A stretch of 45,383 bases of DNA from Gracilaria caudata (Eukaryota; Rhodophyta; Florideophyceae; Gracilariales; Gracilariaceae): positions 1 to 45,383 of the forward strand of contig JASCIV010000110.1 of assembly GCA_030374735.1 (NCBI GenBank), in the 5' to 3' direction. Under the pieces are notes generated by a model. The model was not told the DNA's origin. It was given only the letters and a program-made list of their open reading frames with translations, and searched no databases. Positions 1 through 10,368 of the stretch are shown here, piece by piece. Each line of letters begins with the position of its first letter. Within the stretch, counting starts at the first letter, position 1. The position numbers and the translations under genes were made by a program.

Positions 1-261
1 ACACGGGGCGATGGTCAAGCCGTTATGCTTTTGGTCTACTATCCGTTGTATTCATTTAACTGCTCTACATTATCGATAATGGTTCAGTGTCCATCATGGT
101 GCCCATCGCAAGCTGTGCTGGGTGTTTTGTTGGGCAATTTGATGGGAAGATTGTAAACAGTTCTCCCATCAAATTGCAATCTTCTTCGGAGAGAGCAATC
201 TCTGATTGCCATCATTGGGATTGCAATTAATTGCAATCCAATCGATTGCGTTCCGCCCCTG
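1..261. repeat. Dispersed repeat, copy 1 (truncated by window start)
   Basis: This segment is clearly related to 32741-32996: both run from a CAAGCCGTTAT block through a hairpin-forming stretch to a shared GCGTTCCGCCCCTG end. It holds a perfect 13-bp inverted repeat (135-147 with 164-176, 16-nt spacer) and a perfect 20-bp palindrome, GATTGCAATTAATTGCAATC, at 219-238. ATTGC/GCAAT words are dense throughout. No coding frame is shared by the copies. It may be a MITE-like non-autonomous element; terminal inverted repeats and target duplications cannot be defined because the left end lies at the window edge. Confidence 0.8.
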
Positions 262-793
262 GAAACGCCCGCGTTTGAAACCACCTAAGGTGTTTTACTC
301 TCTTGTCGTTACCTAGTGTGTGAGGTACAACTATTATTCTGTAGGTCATAGCTGCGGTATGGAGGCGTCGTAAGTGTCGGGGTCTTTCGCAAACCCCTAC
401 GTACGAGCAAGTTAACGTACGTCTTCGTAAAACAGAGGGCGTGAGAGAGATCAAGTTGAAGATAATTTCGCCGTCAAACGCGACAACGTCGCGCAAATAT
501 CTCAGGGCACAAGAATCGAGCGCTGTGCTACTCTCACGCGAAGCGACACGACCCACAGCGTCCTCACAATCGCAGCCGCACAGGCCGCCAACCATAGAGC
601 ACCGCCGCCGTGCACCATCCAATCGCACGCGCCGCCTCCACCCCACGTGCCGTCCACATAGCACACGTGCGTCGTCTCGCGGACATGCCGAGCCCTTCCA
701 CCTGACACCTCGCACCCCCGTTCTCCGCCCCAATCCCGCCGCTCCAATTCTCCCCACCACCGTCGCGCGCGTCCCACCTCCGCTCTACGTACG
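262..793. other. Intergenic, upstream of the DMT transporter
   Basis: No gene is supported. The sequence becomes GC- and C-rich from about 480 onward, so several frames stay open on both strands; their translations are Arg/Pro/Ser-rich low complexity. It probably holds the promoter and 5' UTR of the transporter at 794. Confidence 0.5.
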
Positions 794-2134
794 ATGCGCG
801 CTGTGACGCAGAGCGCCTCCTTCGTCGCGCCGCAGTCACTTCCCTCATCTTTTCCGCGTCGCGCGCAGGCGCTCGTGTACAAGCGTCGTCGTACACCCGC
901 GCCGTTGCACGTGGTCGTGCATCGCCGTCGCGTCGCGCCCTCGCTTTCGCTTCACGGTGACGAGCCACAACAATCCGCCACACAGCCGCTCGCACAGCCT
1001 TCCGTCGAAGATGCCTCGCGTCCCGTCGATCACAGCCCCGCATCCGCAAACGGCGTATCTTCCAACGTCACATCCACCCACAACACGCAATCCACTCGTC
1101 GCACCACCTCGTCGTCACAACGCTCTGCGCTCCAAATTTCGCTAGGCCCGGTAAACCTGTCCGTACCACCACGATGGTTATTGTTCACCGTGCCGCTTAT
1201 GTGGGGTTCATTCGCCCCCGCCGTCCGTCTGCTGTACTCTCAAGAGCCGCATCAAGATCCCGCCATATTCAATTCGGAGCGTCTCCTATTGTCCACCATC
1301 ATCTATGTACCCATTCTCTTGTCCGAGGCGCGTGCATTTCTCACTCGCAACCAATCCTCCCCCGACGCTCGCAATCGCTTTTCGTTTTTTCCGGCGGGCA
1401 TTGAGCTCGGCGTGTATGTATTTCTGGCCAATGTTGCACAAGTCATTGGTTTACAACAGACCAGTGCCAGCCGCGCCGCTTTTCTCGTTCAATTACAAAC
1501 GGTGATAGTGCCAGTTATGGCCGGCGTATTTGGCAACGCCAACATCCCAATCTCCACGTGGGCGTCGTCTGTTGTGGCCGTCACGGGTGTGGCTTTGCTC
1601 AGTTCGGACAAGGGACACGGTACCGTCGCCTCTCTATCCGGCGATGCATTGGAAGTACTTTCCGCACTCTTCTTTTCCCTGTATGTGTTCAGATTAGAAA
1701 AGTATTGCAACAGCGTAGCCGCCAACCCGTTGGTGGCCACCAAGATCGCCGTACAGGCACTTTTGTCTATTGGCTGGGCGCTCTTTGCTCAGGTCGGCTC
1801 AAACATTGTGCACGCACCCTCCGATGCACCGCCACACGTCGTGACGTGGACTGTGAGCGCTGTCGCGATTAACGCGCTCATTGTGGCGTGGACGGGCTTG
1901 GTGTCGTCGGCTCTGTCGGGATGGGCGCAGACGAAGGGACAACAGGGCGTGCCAGCTAGTGAGGCGGTGGTCATTTTTGCTACGCAGCCGTTGTGGGCTA
2001 GTGCACTTGCGGCTGTTTTGCTCGGCGAGAGCTTTGGACCGCGTGGCTTGGCGGGTGGCGCTCTTATCATTGCGGCAACGTTGATTGCCAGCAGAAAAGG
2101 GCAACGGGAGGAGGACGAGGAGAAGCAAACGTGA
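794..2134 (+). CDS. EamA/DMT-family transporter, probably plastid envelope
   Basis: A 446-residue drug/metabolite transporter family protein. About 115 N-terminal residues are Ser/Arg/Ala-rich and poor in acids (begins MRAVTQSASF), which fits a plastid transit peptide. About ten hydrophobic segments follow, in two EamA halves: the first opens with RWLLFTVPLMWGSFAPAVRL and the second contains the stretch up to the conserved ATQPLWASALAAVLLGE motif, which is typical of the end of an EamA domain in plant and cyanobacterial members. The family moves small metabolites across membranes; the substrate cannot be read from sequence. The start is the first ATG in an intronless frame that ends with TGA. 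Plastid location is inferred from the leader only. Confidence 0.88.
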   Translation: MRAVTQSASFVAPQSLPSSFPRRAQALVYKRRRTPAPLHVVVHRRRVAPSLSLHGDEPQQSATQPLAQPSVEDASRPVDHSPASANGVSSNVTSTHNTQSTRRTTSSSQRSALQISLGPVNLSVPPRWLLFTVPLMWGSFAPAVRLLYSQEPHQDPAIFNSERLLLSTIIYVPILLSEARAFLTRNQSSPDARNRFSFFPAGIELGVYVFLANVAQVIGLQQTSASRAAFLVQLQTVIVPVMAGVFGNANIPISTWASSVVAVTGVALLSSDKGHGTVASLSGDALEVLSALFFSLYVFRLEKYCNSVAANPLVATKIAVQALLSIGWALFAQVGSNIVHAPSDAPPHVVTWTVSAVAINALIVAWTGLVSSALSGWAQTKGQQGVPASEAVVIFATQPLWASALAAVLLGESFGPRGLAGGALIIAATLIASRKGQREEDEEKQT

Positions 2135-3840
2135 TAAAGGTACAAGTTCGACGTCTGGAACATGACGACGGCCATATTTCATTCTGGGATATAACCTTAT
2201 GATGAGCTTATTTGTCGTGATGGAGTTCTTTGTCATCGTGAATTTTGTGAACATACATACATATAAAAAGAAAAGTGATGGGAGAGGACTGCGCATGAAA
2301 AAGAATCCTTACAATCGTGCGACGGCTGCAGGAGTTCTGTCCTTATAAGCCATTTGAAGCTGCGACAACGATATGTTATGGATACCATCCGTAACACAGG
2401 GGATTCTGTTGGAGATCGTTTTACGCTGTATAATATGTGTAGTGAATTGCTTATGCTGCAAGCAGAGTCTGTTGTACATTCCCTCAGCGTTCACTAGAAA
2501 CCAATCAACTGCAAATAGAAGGGTAAGTGGAGCACTGGGTGCTCAGTTCGTTCTTTTCTATTGCACCTGTGTTTCCCCCGTGAAACGCTCAGCATTCTGC
2601 ACAGAAACGTAGGTTGCATTCTGTCACGGAAGTTGAATGCCATTCCCTCATCTACACTTTGGCCTACGGCAGTGTGCAGAGCCGAGTCTTATTGAAACTT
2701 TGAAACTGTGGCTCCGCACTTGTGTTGTTGATGCTTAGCGCTTTAATCTTCACCTCCTGTACACGGATCAAAGGGGCGAGTCAAGAAAGCAGCTTCCATT
2801 GGAGAGGCTCTACGCAAGCCTTACACGAAGATATCCCGCGTGCGAATAACTGTTCGCAAAAGAGCCAGGTATGTAGAAAGAAAGCAATCCTTGTGCCAGT
2901 TCATAATTGGCTTTTGCAGTATAACAATCTTGTTGAAACGTTATATTCTGTTGAGTCACATTCTGTTACGGGGTGTATATATAGTCGTACGAAGGAGCAG
3001 CTTGTTCCCCGAAGGTCCGCAGGAGGGTGAGTCTGCATCTGGGTCAGCTTCCACCAGACCAGCGTTAGCACAAGGTACCTGTAGTACTCTACTGTAAAAG
3101 CCTTCAAGGTACTACCTTCAAGTTGAAGCTAACTTTGTAACCACTTGTACTAACACGGGTCAACAAGTGCGTTGAAGAACTTGTAGTTGACGACGGTAAA
3201 TCCTATCTAGACTTGAGCCCAATGCTCGGTTTTATTTTCCCGCCAAAAAAGGACCGAACAGGTCACATCGACATCAAGCGCGTCCCCTCAGGACTCCTGA
3301 GTCAGGAGACGCGCTTGGTGTCGATTGGCCAAGGACTTTTGAAAATTCAAATTGAAAATTCCATCTCAAGTCAAAAGTGTGCCTTCACACATTGGTTTCA
3401 ATATATCTCATTAGGAAGATGGGCACAGCGCTTCCTTCGTACAAGGCCGCGTTGCATCTCAGCTTTCTCAGGAGTAGTTCGTCACACACTTCCTTCCCAC
3501 CAACTATTCCGCAACCCCGCCACTACTGTCATCACCATCATTCACCCAACCGCCTCCAATTATTCCATTCTTGCGAGTGTCCCCTTCACTCACCATTTTT
3601 CGAATCTTCCTCCCCATCGTGATAGCGGATGGTAATACCATCGCGTTCCGTGTCCATAACCGTCTTTTAATATAGATTTTGTACCTTTGCTTTAATCATT
3701 GGCGCCCAGAGCTTTGTTCTGAAGCACCGGTCTTGGGGCGAGACGCAGGTCGTTCGAGTCATACCAGGTCGTGAAGAAGCGCACGTTTCGTTACGCGAAT
3801 CCTCCCACCTCCATCACCACGGAACTCTTGTTCTTTTAAT
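2135..3840. other. Intergenic, with one strong hairpin
   Basis: No gene is supported over 1.7 kb; the open frames are short and resemble nothing I know. The one structured element is the hairpin at 3268-3324, listed separately. The last 150 bases presumably carry the NUF2 promoter and 5' UTR. Confidence 0.5.
3268..3324. repeat. Long inverted repeat (hairpin)
   Basis: A 17-base arm at 3268-3284 (starting TCGACATCAAGCG) pairs with 3308-3324 with a single T-G wobble. Inside the 23-base loop a second perfect inverted repeat, CTCAGGA-C-TCCTGAG, sits at 3287-3301. The nested design could be a remnant of a small transposable element or a structured RNA. No partner copy was noticed in the window. 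Confidence 0.75.
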
Positions 3841-5265
3841 ATGGCGCTGCCACCATCGCGAAGCCGGAGCCGAGGGGATCACCTTGCTTCCGCTCCAGAG
3901 CCGCAAGCAACCTTCCAGTTCCCGCGAATGACACCCGCGGAAATCCAAGATGACATGAAGAATATTTACAACTGCCCCATCACCCGAGAAACGCTCAAAA
4001 ACCCATCTGTCACAGATGCCAAAGGAGTTATGGACTTCTTCATCGAAGAAGTGCATGGGAAGCGAGCGGAAGACATGGCTCAGCCAGAATTTGAAAGTCT
4101 TGAGTGCGTGGACCATCCGGAACTGTACGAGCAGAGCATTCCGACTATGCACTACATCATTGAGTGCCAAAAGCTATGCCAAGCCGCGAGCTTCAACGAG
4201 TTTAGCATCCGAGATATCCTCGCCCCAGAAAAGACCCGTTTCCTCTGGCAGCTCTCAGCGCTGATGAATTTCAGCAAGTTCCGTGCCACCAGGCAAGAAT
4301 TCTTCGACAACATGACCAAGCAAGCCGACGATTTGATCGAAGCGGAACGAAACATTCTAACGGAAAAGTCCAATCTTCGACAAGAAATCTCAAGTATCGA
4401 AGAAAAGCGCACAGCAGAAGAACCGGAAGTGGAAAAGGTGCGGCAGACTGTTTCAGAATTCAGCATGGAACTACACGAACTTCATAAACAGCAGCGAGCG
4501 CTAATGGAAGAGACTAGGGAGATTAAGGAAATTCTGGCGCATAAAACGAAGACAAGCGCGTCACAACTATCGCAAAAGTCGAAGCTAAAAGACGACAATG
4601 AAAGTATGGCCGCAAAGGTAGTATCATCACCTGACCGTGTGAAGGGGGAGATAGACAGCATGCGGGACTCCCTCGAATCTGAAAATAGGCACATTGCGTC
4701 GTCGGAAAGAGAGCGTCGATCCTTGAAACACTTAGCGGAGGCTCTAAACGCAGCGAAACGTTCAGCAAAGGGGGCATATCAAGCCGTAGAGGAGAACATT
4801 GAGAGTCAGAGCAAGGTGAGAGAACTTGAACAACGTAAACAGAAATATGAGTCAAAAAATGAGCAGTTTGAAGAAGAGGTAGTGACCATCGAAGAGACAC
4901 AAGAACAACTGAAGCGGTGGATTGAATCAGCAGAGACAAAAATTGCTCGAGTTGAAGAACAGCAGAACGAAATCGAGAAAGGAAATACTGAGGAAGATCA
5001 CGTTCTCGTTCAAGATCGAATGGAGTTGACGCGCGAAAAAGAGAAAATGGAGCAGATCCTGCACGAGAAGAACAAAGAGAAGGAAGAATTGGCCAACGAG
5101 ACCGCGAAAGCTTTGGAAACGTTGGGGCGAATGTATGAAGATTGGTTTGAGACGCACAACAAAGTAGATGCATCTCGTGCAGAGCTGCATACAAGCTTGC
5201 AAAAGGCTTTGTCTCTTATGCTCAACAGAGACAGCGAGATGATTTCCAGATTGGGAGATTCTTGA
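3841..5265 (+). CDS. NUF2: Kinetochore protein Nuf2 (NDC80 complex)
   Basis: A 474-residue single-exon gene, close to the length of animal and fungal Nuf2. Residues about 25-160 match the Nuf2 calponin-homology head: it opens with the family-typical FPRMTPAEI and closes with FSIRDILAPE and LSALMNFSKFR, the block that ends this domain in other Nuf2 proteins. Residues about 165-470 are a long Glu/Lys/Gln-rich coiled coil, as expected for the rod that pairs with Ndc80. In known systems the heterodimer binds microtubules at the outer kinetochore, with Spc24/Spc25 linking it to the centromere. The start is the first ATG, 28 residues before the FPR motif. A GTAAGT at 5286-5291 just past the stop could be a donor in the 3' UTR, but the protein already looks complete. 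Confidence 0.93.
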   Translation: MALPPSRSRSRGDHLASAPEPQATFQFPRMTPAEIQDDMKNIYNCPITRETLKNPSVTDAKGVMDFFIEEVHGKRAEDMAQPEFESLECVDHPELYEQSIPTMHYIIECQKLCQAASFNEFSIRDILAPEKTRFLWQLSALMNFSKFRATRQEFFDNMTKQADDLIEAERNILTEKSNLRQEISSIEEKRTAEEPEVEKVRQTVSEFSMELHELHKQQRALMEETREIKEILAHKTKTSASQLSQKSKLKDDNESMAAKVVSSPDRVKGEIDSMRDSLESENRHIASSERERRSLKHLAEALNAAKRSAKGAYQAVEENIESQSKVRELEQRKQKYESKNEQFEEEVVTIEETQEQLKRWIESAETKIARVEEQQNEIEKGNTEEDHVLVQDRMELTREKEKMEQILHEKNKEKEELANETAKALETLGRMYEDWFETHNKVDASRAELHTSLQKALSLMLNRDSEMISRLGDS

Positions 5266-5683
5266 GATCTCCTACCGCTGTGACGGTAAGTGTCTACATG
5301 GAAGAGTACATCGACGTCAACAACTGATTTTCTTTTCTCAACGTTTTGTTGGGTAGACCATGAACTCTTAGGAATCCATCATCATACCTCAGATTTACAT
5401 TTAGCAGTCGTCAACGCACGTTAGAGTATGCTATATGCTTGAAACTTCGATGATCAGCTCATCCTGTACGCCGTTTGAGCCATCGATTTCATTCAAAAAG
5501 CTTTGTCTCACCGCAGGATCCTCTCCGCCCCATTTAACTCTCTTTCCTAGACCTGGCTGTGTAGAAATTGAGCACATTGCTTGCTTACGGCCTGACTAGA
5601 GGGCATGGGCGAGAGTGCATGGCTGTTCTTGAGTTTTTGTTGTGCTCGTGTAGTGATTCTGCAGACATAAAACTCGACTTCGC
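5266..5683. other. Intergenic between convergent NUF2 and PET100-like genes
   Basis: Contains the two 3' UTRs; no coding frame or structured element is supported. Confidence 0.5.
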
Positions 5684-6021
5684 TTATTCTACCTTTTCAG
5701 ACATCTGCGAGTCGATTGAGTGTGGTTGACGCTTCCATATTCTTTCCTCTCTGGCACGCTTTATCTCCTTAGTTGATGTTGGAGGCGCCTCTCCTTCAGG
5801 TGGATAGACAATATACGAAGTCTTGCAGAAGAGAGAATTGTCAGCACTCTCAGGACGCGCCACAGCAAAGCGTTCGAATCGTAACTTACATTGTGAATGA
5901 TCCTCTCCAAATATGGGTACGCACCAGTCCCAAGATAAACAGTGGCGGCAATGGGCGTAACGATATAAACGCTGAACTTCAAGGCTTCGAGCCATTGCCG
6001 CCCGGCATGTCCGCTGGCCAT
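5684..6021 (-). CDS. PET100-like cytochrome c oxidase assembly factor (two exons)
   Basis: A small gene in two exons. Exon 1 (6021-5890) encodes 44 residues from ATG, including a hydrophobic segment (LKFSVYIVTPIAATVYLG). A 68-bp intron (5889-5822) begins GTAAGT and ends GCAAG. Exon 2 (5821-5684) continues in phase 0 with TSYIVYPPEGEAPP and a basic tail rich in Lys/Arg/Glu, ending in TAA; total 89 residues. The order (short leader, one transmembrane helix near the N-terminus, a Tyr-Pro-Pro-Glu block, then a charged helix) matches PET100, a mitochondrial inner-membrane protein needed for complex IV assembly (human about 73 residues). Without the intron, the two halves lie in different frames. 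Splice sites are read by eye; the family call rests on pattern and size. Confidence 0.72.
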
Positions 6022-6636
6022 GACACTTCAGCGATATGAGATACCCTTCGTAACTTGCAAACAAAAATTCAGGAATGAGTTTCTTTCGAGCTCTTAAGTA
6101 AACTTGACCTGGACAAGTGATAGAGAGCTAAAGTCACCACAAGTGAAGAAGGCGGCGCGGCATTTCGCCACCCCTTTGACCTCGATGTTGTGTAACTTGT
6201 ACTTTTATGTAATGATGTTGAAAAAGACTGTCGCAGTCTACCCTTGGTGCGACAGTATCCCTCACACGTTCGTACCGTACCGTAACATACGATTCTGGAT
6301 TCAAAGTCAGGATCTGTCACAGAGGCTGGAAAAAAATTAAGGCAAATATTATTGTTTCGTATTCCAAACCGCAGGTTCCTTCACAGTTTCAACTCCGAAC
6401 CCTCTCACTAGAAGGACTCGATTCACCGTCATACCTCGAGTTCTTGAACCTTCCGAATCCTGGGCCTAACGTTCACGGGCTGTCGTCAACTGCTACAGTT
6501 GATGAAGAAATGCTCTCTCAAGATCACCCGCCAGTGGTTCACGTCGCACAAACCCAGCCGTTCAAGTACAGGAGCTGACTTTCTTGTGTTTCGACATCTT
6601 CAAATATAACACAAGCCTGACCTTTTTGGTTCAGCT
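6022..6636. other. Divergent intergenic region, PET100-like / SF3B1
   Basis: Contains both promoters. No gene is supported. The bases just before the SF3B1 ATG (pyrimidine-rich, then TTCAG at 6630-6634) resemble a 3' splice site, so an extra 5' exon of SF3B1 in this gap is possible. Confidence 0.45.
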
Positions 6637-9600
6637 ATGCCGAGATCTACGCGTGACTCAGGGCAGGATGCCTCCACTGGGTTGGCTTTTGGAACTGAAG
6701 TTGCTGGCTTTGACGAAGAATTGTACGATGCTTCCGGACCGCTTCGAAACCGGAAGGGTTACGTTACTTCTATTAATCCTTCGGAAGTTGAACCCGAACA
6801 GGAGAAAAAAGATGAACTGGAGGCAGCGTTCTTGGCCTCAAAGAAGGCGAAGGCTGCCAATATCACTGCGCCTGAGTATCTCATTGCGGAAGCTGAAGCA
6901 GCATCGGCGAAGCTGAACCCTCAAGACCCGTTTAAGCCATACATGCCAAAGACCATTGCTGAGCAGCAGAATTCTTATCTCGCTAGAGGTCGAAAACGAG
7001 TTCTTTCTCCTCTCAGGGCGGAACATGCGGCGAACGCTGCAAAGCAAACAAGCTCTGCTGTCGAGCATTCTAACGTAAACGCTGAAGCTGCGATAAGCGG
7101 GAAGCGCCCTCCACGTCCGAACGCGATTAATTCTGAAGTCACGCCCACGTCTCGTCCAAAGCGAAGGCGGCGCTGGGATGTCGTCGCCGACAGTACAACG
7201 ACTAGTACCCAAGTAACTGCCGATGATGAGCCTATTCCGCTGAATGCGACTCCCGTACCAGATGCATTGCCCCCTTCCGCTCCGCATACTTTCTCAAAAC
7301 CACCGATTCCTGCGCAAACAAGATGGGATGCCCCAGTGCCAGTATCAAGTAGCGCCTCTCGTCCTTCAAGATGGGATGCCACACCTGGCAGCATGTCATT
7401 GTCACAAGTAACTAAGAAGTCTCGATGGGATGAAACACCATTGGTACAAGCTGCTGCTGGTGCAGGTACGACGCCAATGGTTCGGACGGGGTCGGCCGCG
7501 CTAAACACACCCTTCCTAAAGAACGGTGCAATGCCTTCGGATAGCATTAACTTCACTCGATGGCAGGCAGATATTGAGATGCGAAACCGACCTCTGACGG
7601 ATCATGAGTTGGACGAACTATTGCCATCCGCAGGATACACCATACTTGAACCTCCTGATTCTTACAAACCTGTGCAAACTCCCGCCCGATTGCTGACGAA
7701 GACACCTGCCGCTCCTCAGACCCCTTTGTATAGCCTTCCCACTGAAAATGGATTTGCTCGGGAAACATTGGGGATTCCAGTGGAGTTGCCGGATGCACTC
7801 AAGAGCATTGAAATGAAGCCTGAGGATTACAAGAATTTTGCAAAGGTCCTAGACAAGAACTCCAAGGATGAGGATCTCCCCCATGAAGAGCAGGTTGAAC
7901 GAAAGATCATGCGATTGCTATTGAAGATTAAGAACGGTACTCCTAATGTGAGAAAGGTAGCTATGCGACAAATCTCAGAAAAGGCTCGTGATTTCGGAGC
8001 TGAACCTCTCCTGAAACAAATACTGCCACTGCTTATGTCGCCCACCCTCGAGCACCAAGAGAGGCATCTTTACGTCAAAGTAATCGACCGCATACTCCAC
8101 AGACTGCGTGATCTCGTCCGTCCTCACGTCCGCCACATACTTGTTGTCATTGAACCCATGCTCATCGACGATGACTACTACGCGAGGGTCGAAGGAAGAG
8201 AGATTATATCTAATCTCGCCAAAGCCGCTGGGTTGCCTACTATGATATCTACCATGCGACCTGACATCGATCATCAAGACGAATTTGTGCGTAACACTAC
8301 AGCTAGAGCGTTTGCTGTCGTTACTTCCGCACTTGGTATCCCCTCGATGCTTCCTTTCTTGAGAGCGGTTTGTGGAAGCAAGAAGTCCTGGGAAGCGCGG
8401 CATACTGGTATCAAGACAGTACAACAAATAGCAATTCTCATGGGTGTTGCACTGCTTCCACATTTGAGAGAACTCGTCGAAATTATCCAAGGCGGTCTTC
8501 AAGATGAACAAGGTAAGGTGAGGCTTATCACAGCTCATGCACTTGCAAATCTTGCGGAGGCATCTGCTCCATATGGCATTGAGTCTTTTGAATCTGTCTC
8601 AGAGGCTTTATGGAGCGGGATTCTATTGCATAGAGGAAAGACTTTAGCAGCTTTCCTAAAAGCCATTGGGTTCATGATGCCTCTTATGGAACCAACGGAA
8701 GCGAATGAAGTGGCCAAAGACGTAAATCCAATACTGATTCGGGAATTCAAGTCACCGGATGAAGAAATGAAAACGGTTGTGCTCAAAGTCGTCATGCAGT
8801 GCGTTTCGTGTTCTGGCGTTGAACCGAGATATGTTCGGGAAGATGTGGCTCCCGAATACTTTCGGTGTTTTTGGATTCGCCGAATGGCCCTGGACCGACG
8901 AAATTTCCGAGCCGTCGTAGACACTACTTTGCAGATCGCAATGAAAATTGGTGTCCCAGATGTTTTGGGTCGTCTCGTGGGAGATTTGAAGGACGAATCC
9001 GACCCATACCGGCGTATGGTCCTCGAAACTGTCGAAAACGTCACTGACAAACTAGGTTTGTCAGGGGTGAACGGTGCTCTAGAGTCCCGTTTAATAGATG
9101 GTCTACTTTTTGCTTTTCAAGCTCAAGGAAACTATAACGATTCTGGAAGTGCGCTAAGAGCATTATCCGTCGTTATTCAAAAACTAAGTCGCCGAGCAAA
9201 ACCATATCTTCAACAAATTGTAGGTATCGTAAAATGGCGCCTGAACAACAAGAGCGCGAAGATTCGAGAAAATGCGGCGGATTTGGTCAGCAACATTGCG
9301 ACAGTTATAAAGACGTGCGATGAGGATGCCTTAATGGGACATATGGGTACGGTTTTGTTTGAGTATCTCGGAGAAGAATTTCCTGATGTACTAGGGTCAA
9401 TTCTCCGCGCAATGACATCGATCGTGGAGGTAATTGGGATCAACGACATGCAACCACCGATCAACGAACTTCTGCCTCGATTGACTCCGATTCTGAAGAA
9501 TAGACACGAGAAGGTTCAAGAGAACTGTATCATTTTAGTTGGGAAAATTGCAAACAAAGGAGCCCACTTTGTTTCTCCAAAGGAATGGATGAGGATATGT

Positions 9601-10368
9601 TTCGAGCTGCTTGAGCTCCTTAAAGCCCCCATTAAGGCCATCAGAAAGTCAGCAGTTGCTACATTTGGATATATTGCGAGGGCCATTGGACCGAGTAATG
9701 TGCTTACAACCCTGTTGAACAATCTCAAAGTTCAGGAACGAACTCAACGTGTCTGCACGACGGTAGCGATCGCTATTGTTGCAGAAACATGCCAACCTTA
9801 TACGGTGCTTCCATCAATGATGAACGAATATCGAATTCCCGAGCTTCACGTGCAAAATGGAATCCTGAAGTCCTTGTCTTTTCTATTTCAGTATATACGA
9901 GACATGGCTGGAGACTACATCTACGCGGTGACTCCGATGCTGGAAGACGCCTTGATAGATCGTGATCTTGTACACAGGCAAACGGCATGCACAGCGGTCG
10001 GACATCTTGCGCTCGGTGTTCGTGGGCTCGGGCTTGAGGACGCTCTCGTGCATCTATTGAATCACGTGTGGCCGAACATATTTGAAACAAGTCCCCATGT
10101 GATCAATGCTGTGATCTCGGCCATTCAGGGATGTGCCGTCGCGCTGGGTCCCGGGCCGGTACTTATGTATTTACTTCAAGGGCTGTTTCATCCAGCAAAG
10201 AAGGTGCGAGAAGTGTATTGGCGGATATACAACGGTATTTATATATATGCACAGGAAGGTCTTGTACCGTCCTACCCAAGTCTGAGTACTGCTGATGTGC
10301 AAGCAAGTTCAGACGACGAGTTTGGTAATGATCGATATGAAAGACATGAATTATTCCTCGTTGTGTGA
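6637..10368 (+). CDS. SF3B1: Splicing factor 3B subunit 1 (U2 snRNP)
   Basis: A 1243-residue intronless homologue of SF3B1/SAP155 (human 1304). SF3B1 is the HEAT-repeat scaffold of U2 snRNP that clamps the branch-site helix. The N-terminal third is disordered, with U2AF-ligand-type Arg-Trp-Asp motifs (Trp at 180, 230, 246, 264). From about residue 400 to the end are HEAT repeats with very high conservation, e.g. VRNTTARAFAVV, HTGIKTVQQIAILMG, PYGIESF and VHRQTA. The Lys mutated in human disease (K700) corresponds to Lys627 in DEQGKVR, and the H662/K666 pair is also kept. The C-terminal LFHPAKKVREVYWRIYN block is typical; the last about 30 residues are divergent. The N-terminus is about 25 residues shorter than human, so a small upstream exon may exist. 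Confidence 0.97.
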   Translation: MPRSTRDSGQDASTGLAFGTEVAGFDEELYDASGPLRNRKGYVTSINPSEVEPEQEKKDELEAAFLASKKAKAANITAPEYLIAEAEAASAKLNPQDPFKPYMPKTIAEQQNSYLARGRKRVLSPLRAEHAANAAKQTSSAVEHSNVNAEAAISGKRPPRPNAINSEVTPTSRPKRRRRWDVVADSTTTSTQVTADDEPIPLNATPVPDALPPSAPHTFSKPPIPAQTRWDAPVPVSSSASRPSRWDATPGSMSLSQVTKKSRWDETPLVQAAAGAGTTPMVRTGSAALNTPFLKNGAMPSDSINFTRWQADIEMRNRPLTDHELDELLPSAGYTILEPPDSYKPVQTPARLLTKTPAAPQTPLYSLPTENGFARETLGIPVELPDALKSIEMKPEDYKNFAKVLDKNSKDEDLPHEEQVERKIMRLLLKIKNGTPNVRKVAMRQISEKARDFGAEPLLKQILPLLMSPTLEHQERHLYVKVIDRILHRLRDLVRPHVRHILVVIEPMLIDDDYYARVEGREIISNLAKAAGLPTMISTMRPDIDHQDEFVRNTTARAFAVVTSALGIPSMLPFLRAVCGSKKSWEARHTGIKTVQQIAILMGVALLPHLRELVEIIQGGLQDEQGKVRLITAHALANLAEASAPYGIESFESVSEALWSGILLHRGKTLAAFLKAIGFMMPLMEPTEANEVAKDVNPILIREFKSPDEEMKTVVLKVVMQCVSCSGVEPRYVREDVAPEYFRCFWIRRMALDRRNFRAVVDTTLQIAMKIGVPDVLGRLVGDLKDESDPYRRMVLETVENVTDKLGLSGVNGALESRLIDGLLFAFQAQGNYNDSGSALRALSVVIQKLSRRAKPYLQQIVGIVKWRLNNKSAKIRENAADLVSNIATVIKTCDEDALMGHMGTVLFEYLGEEFPDVLGSILRAMTSIVEVIGINDMQPPINELLPRLTPILKNRHEKVQENCIILVGKIANKGAHFVSPKEWMRICFELLELLKAPIKAIRKSAVATFGYIARAIGPSNVLTTLLNNLKVQERTQRVCTTVAIAIVAETCQPYTVLPSMMNEYRIPELHVQNGILKSLSFLFQYIRDMAGDYIYAVTPMLEDALIDRDLVHRQTACTAVGHLALGVRGLGLEDALVHLLNHVWPNIFETSPHVINAVISAIQGCAVALGPGPVLMYLLQGLFHPAKKVREVYWRIYNGIYIYAQEGLVPSYPSLSTADVQASSDDEFGNDRYERHELFLVV

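Noticed and set aside
3745..3775. GTTCGAGTC resembling a tRNA T-loop
   Set aside because: The flanking bases do not form a T-stem and no acceptor or D-arm is present.
5286..5291. GTAAGT after the NUF2 stop as a possible coding splice donor
   Set aside because: Nuf2 already has its normal length and coiled coil; at most this is a 3' UTR intron.
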